From contig NZ_PYWI01000005.1 of assembly GCF_003049575.1 (NCBI RefSeq), positions 1 through 64,000 on the forward strand: 64,000 nucleotides of DNA. Direction: 5' to 3'. This document shows, one piece after another, positions 57,664 through 64,000 of the stretch (within the stretch, counting starts at the first letter, position 1; each line of letters begins with the position of its first letter). The translations under genes and the position numbers were made by a program. This DNA is from Lysinibacillus parviboronicapiens (GTDB taxonomy: Bacteria; Bacillota; Bacilli; Bacillales_A; Planococcaceae). The notes under the pieces were generated by a model. It did no database searches, was not told the origin of the DNA, and was given only the letters and a program-made list of their open reading frames with translations.

Positions 57664-58239
57664 ATGCAACCACGACCATCAACACTATCACTCGTGATGA
57701 TTGCGATGTTTGCTGGTTTAACTGCCATCGGAGCATTTATGAAAGTGCCACTACCAGTAGTGCCGTTTACCTTGCAAATTGTCTTTGTCTTTTTGGCCGG
57801 ATGTTTGCTCGGTAGTCGTAATGGGTTTCAAAGTCAGTTAGTCTACATCGGAATTGGTTTAGTTGGTTTACCCGTTTTTACACAAGGAGGAGGCATCACC
57901 TATGTGTTGCAGCCGACGTTTGGTTACTTAATCGGCTTTGCCCTTGCTGCGCTTGTCATTGGCTTCATGATAGAAAGAGTACAAGTGCCGACGAAAAAGC
58001 ATTTTATCGGCGCAAATATCGTAGGACTCATCATTATTTATGCGGTGGCAGTACCTTATTTATATGTATCATTGAACTTCTGGCTACACATGAAAACGAG
58101 CTGGTCCCATATTTTCTTAGTTGGTTTTTTGAATAGCATTGTTGCAGACTTTTGCTTAGCAATTGCTTCGGCAATTTTAGCGGAACGACTGTATAAAGTA
58201 TTTCATTCAGCAAGGTCAATCAATTATGCCTCAGTGTAA
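57664..58239 (+). CDS. bioY: Biotin transporter substrate-binding subunit BioY
   Basis: This 191-residue membrane protein has about six helices and is the S component of an ECF transporter for biotin. VPLPVVPFTLQIVFVFLAG near residue 28 and the GGGITYVLQPTFGYLIGF block near 77 are typical. AAGGG precedes the ATG. It shares the bioDA transcript, so synthesis and uptake respond together to BirA. The ECF ATPases are not in this window. Confidence 0.93.
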   Translation: MQPRPSTLSLVMIAMFAGLTAIGAFMKVPLPVVPFTLQIVFVFLAGCLLGSRNGFQSQLVYIGIGLVGLPVFTQGGGITYVLQPTFGYLIGFALAALVIGFMIERVQVPTKKHFIGANIVGLIIIYAVAVPYLYVSLNFWLHMKTSWSHIFLVGFLNSIVADFCLAIASAILAERLYKVFHSARSINYASV

Positions 58240-58457
58240 GGGTTCCTGCTATTACTACAGTAAACGTATGCCGTTGTCTCATAGCCTATTTCAGGCAAAA
58301 TTTCGAGAGGATAGGAAGATTTAAGGGCTACTCAATCAAAGGGCATTCGGCTCCCATGTCAATCCTGACAGGAAGGCATGCTTGACTCATCATTTGTGGC
58401 CCATCATCTCTAGTGAATAAAGCTATTAATAGAACAAGTAGAAAAGGAGAATGTTTA

Positions 58458-59453
58458 GTGAATTGGTTACAGCTAGCAGAAGAAGTCATTGCGGGAAAGA
58501 TGATTAGCAATGAGGAGGCATTGGCTATTTTATATAGTGATGATGACGACCTATTAAAGATTATGGACGGAGCCTTTGCTATTCGTAAATATTATTATGG
58601 GAAAAAAGTGAAATTAAATATGATTATGAATGCCAAAAGTGGTTATTGCCCAGAAGATTGTGGTTATTGCTCGCAGTCATCTAAATCAACTGCACCGATT
58701 GATAAATATCCCTTCATTACAAAAGATGAAATTTTAGCAGGAGCGAAACGAGCATTTGAAAATAAAATTGGTACATATTGCATCGTCGCGAGTGGACGAG
58801 GGCCAACGCGTAAAGATGTCAATGTAGTCAGTGAAGCGGTAGAAGAAATTAAAGAAAAATATGGCTTAAAAGTTTGTGCCTGCCTAGGCTTATTAAAAGA
58901 GGAACAGGCACAACAATTAAAAGAAGCGGGGGTAGATCGTTACAATCATAACTTAAATACTTCAGAACGCCACCATTCATACATCACAACTTCCCATACG
59001 TATGAGGATCGTGTCAATACAGTAGAAATTGCTAAGAAACATGGGATTTCTCCCTGCTCGGGTGCAATTATTGGCATGAAGGAAACGAAGAAGGATGTCG
59101 TGGATATTGCACGTGCACTTCATCAATTAGATGCAGATTCGATACCTGTCAATTTTTTAAACGCTATCGATGGTACGAAACTGGAAGGCACAAAGGAATT
59201 AAACCCTCGCTATTGTTTAAAAGTATTAGCATTATTCCGTTATATAAATCCAACAAAAGAAATTCGTATTTCTGGGGGACGTGAGGTTAATCTTAGATCG
59301 CTTCAGCCATTGGGAATGTATGCTGCAAATAGCATTTTTGTTGGGGATTACTTAACTACTGATGGGCAAGAAGCGAATAGTGATTATCATATGCTCGAAG
59401 ATTTAGGATTTGAAATCGAGTTAACACAAAAGCAAGAAGAAGTATTCTGCTGA
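58458..59453 (+). CDS. bioB: Biotin synthase
   Basis: This 331-residue radical-SAM enzyme inserts sulfur into dethiobiotin. The CxxxCxxC cluster motif is C64, C68 and C71 in CPEDCGYCSQ. YNHNLNTSE and NFLNAIDGTKLEG are BioB blocks. I choose GTG at 58458, eight bases from AAAGGAG, over a longer open frame. A 218-bp gap separates it from bioY with no clear promoter or gene. bioF, bioW and bioI are not found here. Confidence 0.94.
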   Translation: MNWLQLAEEVIAGKMISNEEALAILYSDDDDLLKIMDGAFAIRKYYYGKKVKLNMIMNAKSGYCPEDCGYCSQSSKSTAPIDKYPFITKDEILAGAKRAFENKIGTYCIVASGRGPTRKDVNVVSEAVEEIKEKYGLKVCACLGLLKEEQAQQLKEAGVDRYNHNLNTSERHHSYITTSHTYEDRVNTVEIAKKHGISPCSGAIIGMKETKKDVVDIARALHQLDADSIPVNFLNAIDGTKLEGTKELNPRYCLKVLALFRYINPTKEIRISGGREVNLRSLQPLGMYAANSIFVGDYLTTDGQEANSDYHMLEDLGFEIELTQKQEEVFC

Positions 59454-59484
59454 GCAATATAACCAGCCTTAGTATCATCAACAT

Positions 59485-59530
59485 GGAAAAACCGTATGTG
59501 CGTCGTGAAAAGGGGACATGCGGTTTTTAT
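59485..59530 (+). terminator. Terminator after bioB
   Basis: AAAACCGTATGT and ACATGCGGTTTT arms surround a sixteen-base loop, followed by a T-run. Confidence 0.8.
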
Positions 59531-59536
59531 TATAGC

Positions 59537-59620
59537 TGACGGATAGAAACGTGGAAATGACGGATAGGACACTAAAAGTGATGGATAGAATCTACAAAGT
59601 GACGGATAGGAAGAGCCATA
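59537..59620. repeat. Four-copy 21-bp tandem repeat (TGACGGATAG)
   Basis: Units start at exactly 59537, 59558, 59579 and 59600, each with the core TGACGGATAG (TGATGGATAG in the third) and an A-rich second half; a partial fifth (TGACGA) lies at 59628. On the minus strand it would encode a seven-residue RFYPS-type repeat, but no ribosome site supports a gene. It sits between the bioB terminator and the small peptide gene. Confidence 0.8.
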
Positions 59621-59683
59621 GTTCTGGTGACGAAATATACGCACGTTATGCCTAAAAAAATCTATTTTTCACAATTTGTTCAA

Positions 59684-59759
59684 TGAAAGCGTTTTGAATA
59701 TGAACAGTTTGTGAAGGGTTTCACATACCTATTTCTTTTTGGAAAAATCGGCGTAGAAT
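59684..59759 (+). promoter_or_regulatory. Fnr-like and cre-like sites upstream of the 40-residue gene
   Basis: TGTGA-N6-TCACA at 59710-59725 matches the Crp/Fnr-type box and is a perfect dyad. TGAAAGCGTTTTGA at 59684-59697 differs from the CcpA cre consensus at one place. TAGAAT at 59754-59759 is a possible -10 with no good -35, as in activated promoters; the dyad centre would be about 48 bp before the start point, slightly off the usual 41.5. Confidence 0.5.
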
Positions 59760-59858
59760 AGGAATTAAGCAAGAGGTTTTTATAAGAAAGATTAATAGAA
59801 ATATCACATTTTTAGGTGATAGTTATATTACAAAACAAATTAGAAGGGAGATTTAACA

Positions 59859-59981
59859 ATGTGGGTTATTACCGTTTTTGAGAAAAAGGATATTCGCATT
59901 TTTGAATACACAGATAAAGTTGAGGCGACAAAAGCTTTAGCTAAATTTAAGAAAAATGCTGTTTTAACTTATACAAAATAA
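59859..59981 (+). CDS. Conserved-looking 40-residue peptide
   Basis: The peptide begins MWVITVFEKKDIRIFEY and ends VLTYTK; it is soluble and charged, with a strand-helix look. AGAAGGGAG lies eight bases before the ATG, and it is the only frame in a region with apparent regulatory sites, so it is probably real. I recall similar short MWV-starting proteins in Bacillaceae but cannot name a family or function. Confidence 0.65.
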   Translation: MWVITVFEKKDIRIFEYTDKVEATKALAKFKKNAVLTYTK

Positions 59982-60039
59982 TTCATGATTAGATGTTCAT
60001 GATTTGAAAGTGGTAAATATTATATGCTAAATACTAGTA

Positions 60040-60130
60040 TCTGCTAGATTTCCGCGGTGAGCAGCAAACATTGTCAGGACTTGCGTGTTGCTTGGCTTAC
60101 TCTCCATCGGAAAACTTGCAGATTTTTTTT
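60040..60130. repeat. Long imperfect palindrome with T-run
   Basis: TCTGCTAGATTTCCG (60040-60054) and CGGAAAACTTGCAGA (60108-60122) are inverted copies with 13 of 15 bases matching, separated by 53 bp, and followed by eight Ts. The size exceeds an ordinary terminator and resembles a miniature palindromic element, although it could end transcription of the small peptide gene. Confidence 0.5.
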
Positions 60131-60164
60131 AATTTTAAAAAATTAGATGTGTACCATATTAATA

Positions 60165-60742
60165 CTAGTGCACCACAATTGAAAAAGCACTATACACTAA
60201 TAAGATGGCCATGACGATATTAAATTGCCGTCTATATTGCAACAAAAACTTTTGAAATGCACAACCAAATAGACCCCAGCTGTATGTACTCATAATACCG
60301 ACCATTCCTAAAAATAAGGAAAAAAGGAAATAGCTAACGTAAGAGTTATGATACGGAAGAATAAACGAAGCAACTACTGTGATACCAAAAAAAATTCCCT
60401 TCGGATTTACAAACTGTAACAGCATACCCATTAAAAATAGATTGTTCGTACTTTCAATATTTTCGCTGTCATTGGCTTTACTTGTCAGGATTTTATAAGC
60501 AAGATATAGCCTACGCCCAGAATTGTTAAAGGAAGTTCAATAATTGGCATAACATTTGTTAGCGCTATATTAAAAACACTACATAGTAAGGTAATGACAA
60601 AAAATCCTATGCCCACGCCTAGACAAAATGGAATGGTTTTTTTTAGACCGAGTTTATTTGCAAAAGCAAGTGCCATGAAATTGTTTGGACCTGGGGTAAA
60701 ACTAGTGATAAAAACAAATAACAAAAATGACAATACTGGCAT
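60165..60742 (-). pseudogene. LysE-family exporter with a frameshift
   Basis: The minus-strand frame begins MPVLSFLLFVFITSFTPGPNN, a clear LysE/RhtB start, and reads to GYILLIKS then TGA near 60485. The continuation (LAYKILTSK..., then FVNPKGIFF and four helices) lies in another frame and ends at 60165. Joined, they make about 192 residues, the normal length. The shift is near 60500-60512 and equals loss of one base. It is divergent from the XRE-cupin regulator. A sequencing error cannot be excluded. Confidence 0.8.
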
Positions 60743-60767
60743 ATTTAGCCCTCCTTAAATAATGTAT

Positions 60768-60836
60768 GTTATAATGTACGAAACGAACAATATAACGTAG
60801 GTCTTTTTATTATACATATTGACCGTTATATTGTAC
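60768..60836. promoter_or_regulatory. Three copies of a GTTATAWTGTAC operator motif
   Basis: GTTATAATGTAC at 60768-60779, its inverse ACAATATAAC at 60787-60796, and GTTATATTGTAC at 60825-60836 lie in the gap between the divergent exporter and regulator. They are the likely binding sites of the XRE-cupin protein. Confidence 0.55.
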
Positions 60837-60856
60837 AGAATTATAGGAGTGAGTTT

Positions 60857-61411
60857 ATGGAAGAAATTCATCTAATTCTTGCCAGAAATTTAAAAGCGAT
60901 TAGAGAGAAAGAAAAATTAAGTTTAGAAAAAGTCTCCCAATTAAGTGGCGTAAGTAAAACGATGATAGGGCAAATTGAAAGAGGGGAGTCAAGTCCAACT
61001 CTTACAACTATATGGAAAATAGCGAATGGGCTAAAAATCTCCTTTACGACACTCATAAATAATCCACAACCTGATACAAAGGTTATTCTAAGAGATGAAG
61101 TCCAAGTATTGCCTGAGGACAATGGAAAATATAGAGTCTATCCTTATTTTCCATTTCAAGATGATTGCCGCTTTGAAATGTACACGGTTGAAATTGATAA
61201 GGATGGAAAATTAAAAGCTGATGCTCATCGTGAGGGTACTGAGGAATTTATTACGGTTTTTGAGGGTGAACTAACTATTTGTGTGAATGACAGCGAATAT
61301 TGCTTAAAAAAGGGTGATGCCATTCGATTTAAAGCGGATAGACCGCACACGTATTTTAATTCAGGGGAAACGTTAACTAAATTAAGTATGACAATTTATT
61401 ATCCAAGCTAA
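60857..61411 (+). CDS. XRE-family regulator with C-terminal cupin sensor
   Basis: This 184-residue protein has an N-terminal helix-turn-helix (LSLEKVSQLSGVSKTMIGQI, about residues 22-41) and a C-terminal cupin with HREGTEEFITVFEGEL near 124 and FKADRPHTYFNSGE near 155. Such proteins often control adjacent exporters or catabolic genes in response to a small ligand. ATG follows TAGGAG. Its partner, the LysE exporter, is frameshifted here. Confidence 0.88.
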   Translation: MEEIHLILARNLKAIREKEKLSLEKVSQLSGVSKTMIGQIERGESSPTLTTIWKIANGLKISFTTLINNPQPDTKVILRDEVQVLPEDNGKYRVYPYFPFQDDCRFEMYTVEIDKDGKLKADAHREGTEEFITVFEGELTICVNDSEYCLKKGDAIRFKADRPHTYFNSGETLTKLSMTIYYPS

Positions 61412-61487
61412 TGGCACATCATGAAAAGATGATGACCTTTGGAACCTAAGCAGGACAAATTGTCTTTCAATAAAAAAAGATTCCATA

Positions 61488-61538
61488 AGTAAAACCCGTA
61501 TGAGTGTCGTCATGGAGAACGCTCATACGGATTTTTAC
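61488..61538. terminator. Bidirectional terminator
   Basis: CCCGTATGAG and CTCATACGG arms with A- and T-runs on the two sides lie between convergent genes. Confidence 0.85.
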
Positions 61539-61545
61539 TAGTTTG

Positions 61546-62709
61546 CTATAAAATACTGCCTAATCGTTTAATCCCTTCTCGGATGACTTCAGGAGTAGCG
61601 TTTGTATAGTTTAGACGCATTGTGTTCACATCTGTTTTAGAAGTGTAGAATGGGTCGCCAGGAACAAAGGCAACTTTTTGTTCCATCGCTTTATGGAACA
61701 CGTCTAATGATGAAGCGCCGTTATTCATTGTAGCCCAAATGAACATCCCACCATCTGGTCGTGTGTACTCAACATGTGCAGGGAAGAACTCCTGTATTGC
61801 ATCTAGCATGGCATCTGATTGGTTTTTATATAAAGCGATAATTTTTTTTACATGTTCTGTATAGTCATTGTTTGCTAAGTAATCATAAATGACATATTGT
61901 GAGAAAATATTTGTGTGTAGGTCAGTTGCTTGCTTCGCTGTCTCAATATGTCGCATCAACTGTTTGTTCTTCGTAATGATGAAGCCGAGGCGCATACCCG
62001 GTGTGACCGTTTTAGAGAAAGAACCTAATAAAATACTATTTTCTAATTTACCAGCACCAATGTAAGGTAGTGGCTCACCTTGGAAGCGTAATTCTCCATA
62101 TGGATCATCCTCGATTAATGCTACATCATATTTTGAAACAATGTCATAAATTTGCTGACGTTTTTCCTTTGAATACGTAAGTCCAGTTGGATTTTGAAAG
62201 TTTGGTACAGTGTAGATGAACTTTACATTTGGTTGTTGTAAAGCATTCTCTAATTCTTCTAAGTTAAGACCATCATTTTCAAGAGTTACACCATAGAAAG
62301 TTGGTTCACTTAATGTGAACGCTTGAATAGCACCCAAGTAGCCAGGTTCCTCAATGACAATCCCGTCACCTTTATTAATAAGTACTTTCCCAATTAGTTC
62401 AAGTGCTTGCTGTGAACCTGTTGTTATAAATACATCATCAGCATTGATATCTAATCCGTGCAGACGTTTGTATTTGGCAGCAATATATTCACGCAGTGGT
62501 GCATAGCCTTGTGTAGATGAATATTGGAATAGTTTGCTACCATTTTCTCTAATAGCATGGTCAACAGATGCTTGTAAAGCATCGACTGGGAAAGAGATTG
62601 GGTTTGGAAGCCCGCCTGCAAAGGAAATGACATCCACTGCATCGGTTACTTTCAAAATGTTTCGGATAAATGAAGATGGTGTTTTTAAGATTCTTTCTGA
62701 ATATTGCAT
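61546..62709 (-). CDS. PLP-dependent aminotransferase, class I/II (2-aminoadipate type)
   Basis: This 387-residue enzyme opens with ISFAGGLPNPISFPVD, has TGSQQALELIGKVLINKGD near residue 97, VPNFQNPTG near 167 and the PLP lysine in GSFSKTVTPGMRLG near 234. The layout resembles LysN/2-aminoadipate or broad aromatic/branched aminotransferases of the MocR-related subgroup. It is divergent from a MocR regulator with shared operator copies, so its transcription is probably controlled by it. The substrate is undetermined. Confidence 0.85.
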   Translation of the reverse strand: MQYSERILKTPSSFIRNILKVTDAVDVISFAGGLPNPISFPVDALQASVDHAIRENGSKLFQYSSTQGYAPLREYIAAKYKRLHGLDINADDVFITTGSQQALELIGKVLINKGDGIVIEEPGYLGAIQAFTLSEPTFYGVTLENDGLNLEELENALQQPNVKFIYTVPNFQNPTGLTYSKEKRQQIYDIVSKYDVALIEDDPYGELRFQGEPLPYIGAGKLENSILLGSFSKTVTPGMRLGFIITKNKQLMRHIETAKQATDLHTNIFSQYVIYDYLANNDYTEHVKKIIALYKNQSDAMLDAIQEFFPAHVEYTRPDGGMFIWATMNNGASSLDVFHKAMEQKVAFVPGDPFYTSKTDVNTMRLNYTNATPEVIREGIKRLGSIL

Positions 62710-62761
62710 AATTTATCGGTCCTTTTTTCTGATTTTTTAAAAATTATATCATTGTAATCAT

Positions 62762-62811
62762 TTGCATACAATATTATGATTGTATGCAAGACAATTATAT
62801 ATTGTATGCAA
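62762..62811. promoter_or_regulatory. MocR-type operator: palindrome plus direct repeat
   Basis: TTGCATACAAT (62762-62772) and ATTGTATGCAA (62779-62789) form a perfect inverted repeat with a 6-bp centre, and a third identical half-site ATTGTATGCAA lies at 62801-62811. The two direct copies are 22 bp apart. This sits between the divergent aminotransferase and regulator. Confidence 0.75.
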
Positions 62812-62841
62812 ATGCACGTCGAGATAGGAGGGGCTTGAATA

Positions 62842-64000
62842 ATGCCAGTAAATTCATTTGAAGAATATCCTATGAGCTGGAAGCCAGATATCAGCAATAT
62901 TACAGCGCCATTATATATAGCAATCGCTGAGCAATTGGAGCAAGATATTAAAGATGGAAAATTATCGCCTGGGACAAAGCTACCGCCACAACGAGAGTTA
63001 GCCGATTTTTTAGATGTTAACTTAAGCACGATTACACGAGCGTTCAAACTTTGCGGGCAGAAGGGGCTTATTTATGCCTCAATTGGGAGCGGTACGTTCG
63101 TTTCCTCAGATGCAGCTACGAATAAAATTTTATTACCAACAAGTAATTCGGCGCATATTATTGAAATGGGTTCAGTATTGCCTGAAAACCATGCAAATGA
63201 GGAAATTACACGCTACATGAAAAAAATGTTGAACGATCCTAATTTCAGCAAGTTATTTCAGTATGGGCGACCAGAAGGAAATGCATGGCAAACAGAGGCA
63301 GCAACGAAACTGTTAGAAAAGATCGGCTTTCAAACAGATCAACCTGTATTACTTGCAGCAGGAGGTCAAAATGCAATAGTAGGGACATTAGCTGCATTAT
63401 TTCAACCAGGGGACCGAATTGGCACAGACCCTATTACATATGCAGGGATAAAAACAGCGGCCAATATGCTTGGTATCCAACTTGTAGCTATTCAACAAAG
63501 AAATGGAGAAATGACAAAAGAGGGGCTATTATACGCTTGCAAAAATGAACATATTAAGGGTCTTTATGTTATTCCAGATTTTCATAATCCAACAACACAT
63601 ACGATGTCTATCGAAGCCAGGAAAATGATTGCTGAAATAGCAAGGCAAACAGGTTTACTTGTAATCGAGGATGCTATCTATAGTTTGCTGAAAGAACAAC
63701 CCCTTGCACCGATAGCTTCCTATGCACCGAATAAGGTGATTTATATTGCTAGTGTATCAAAGGCCATTTCTCCTGGCTTAAGACTTTCCTTTATCGTCAC
63801 ACCTACTAGCCTGAGAAAGAAAATTATAGAGACGCTTTATAATATTAATATTTCTGTCTCACCTGTTATGGTGGAACTTACAGCACGGCTGATTCAAGAT
63901 GGCGTGGCACAAACGATATTAGAGAAACATCGTTTGTATGCGAAGCAACAAAATGCTCTTGTCAATCAGTACTTATATGGTTACACAGTCTTAGGGGATG
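62842..64000 (+). CDS. MocR-family regulator (GntR HTH plus aminotransferase domain), partial
   Basis: The frame starts with ATG at 62842 after AGGAGGGG and runs open to the window edge (386 codons). Residues about 25-90 are a GntR winged helix (KLPPQRELADFLDVNLSTIT). The rest is a fold-type I aminotransferase domain with GGQNAIVGTLAALFQPGDRI, PDFHNPTTHTMS and the PLP lysine block SVSKAISPGLRLSF. MocR proteins use PLP as an effector. Only the last part is missing. It should bind the operators upstream. Confidence 0.9.
   Translation, partial: MPVNSFEEYPMSWKPDISNITAPLYIAIAEQLEQDIKDGKLSPGTKLPPQRELADFLDVNLSTITRAFKLCGQKGLIYASIGSGTFVSSDAATNKILLPTSNSAHIIEMGSVLPENHANEEITRYMKKMLNDPNFSKLFQYGRPEGNAWQTEAATKLLEKIGFQTDQPVLLAAGGQNAIVGTLAALFQPGDRIGTDPITYAGIKTAANMLGIQLVAIQQRNGEMTKEGLLYACKNEHIKGLYVIPDFHNPTTHTMSIEARKMIAEIARQTGLLVIEDAIYSLLKEQPLAPIASYAPNKVIYIASVSKAISPGLRLSFIVTPTSLRKKIIETLYNINISVSPVMVELTARLIQDGVAQTILEKHRLYAKQQNALVNQYLYGYTVLGD

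Overview
The window is a low-GC Firmicute chromosome segment whose gene order closely follows the yqh-yqi-yqj region of Bacillus subtilis: spoIIIA, accBC, nusB, folD, xseAB, ispA, dxs, tlyA, argR, recN, spoIVB, spo0A, the bkd genes, yqiW and yqjA/C/D/E. Sporulation genes and a leucine dehydrogenase with the N-terminus I associate with Lysinibacillus sphaericus point to Lysinibacillus or a close relative. This is an inference from protein reading, not from a search.

Layout. 1-171 is the end of an IS3-type insertion sequence. It abuts a shortened spoIIIA sporulation operon (spoIIIAC to AH, 240-2941). 3142-5697 is accB-accC-yqhY. 5759-7908 is a drug-efflux cassette (MerR-type regulator plus MFS pump) with a textbook MerR promoter. 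8384-20837 holds housekeeping and sporulation genes: nusB, folD, uppP, xseAB, ispA, dxs, tlyA, argR, recN, spoIVB, spo0A. 21301-23875 carries a FapA-like protein, a glycerophosphodiesterase and a DUF2627 protein. 24183-39803 is a catabolic block. Leucine dehydrogenase and the branched-chain keto-acid dehydrogenase turn Leu/Ile/Val into acyl-CoAs. Methylmalonyl-CoA mutase (mutA/mutB), its GTPase chaperone, epimerase and a propionyl-CoA carboxylase beta-type subunit turn propionyl-CoA into succinyl-CoA. Bacilliredoxin, a YqjA-type membrane protein and the 31-residue stressosome peptide Prli42 sit in the same block.

39940-55294 is more variable. It holds an unrecognised coiled-coil protein, a peptidase, a CheW protein, a secreted TIM-barrel-like protein, a two-gene carboxy(nor)spermidine pathway, a chemoreceptor, a TPR protein, LysE and EamA transporters, an ATP-grasp protein, an AraC regulator and a TetR gene broken by a stop codon. 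55607-59453 is a biotin cluster (bioD-bioA-bioY-bioB) behind a BirA-type operator. The tail contains a 40-residue peptide gene with Fnr-like and cre-like sites, a frameshifted LysE exporter with its divergent XRE-cupin regulator, and an aminotransferase divergent from a MocR regulator with three operator half-sites.

I found no prophage, CRISPR array, tRNA or rRNA, and no obvious defence system. The least-explained items are three intergenic phased short-repeat clusters (21-, 35- and 21-bp periods), the reduced spoIIIA operon next to an IS, the unrecognised protein at 39940-40893, and the small peptide gene at 59859.
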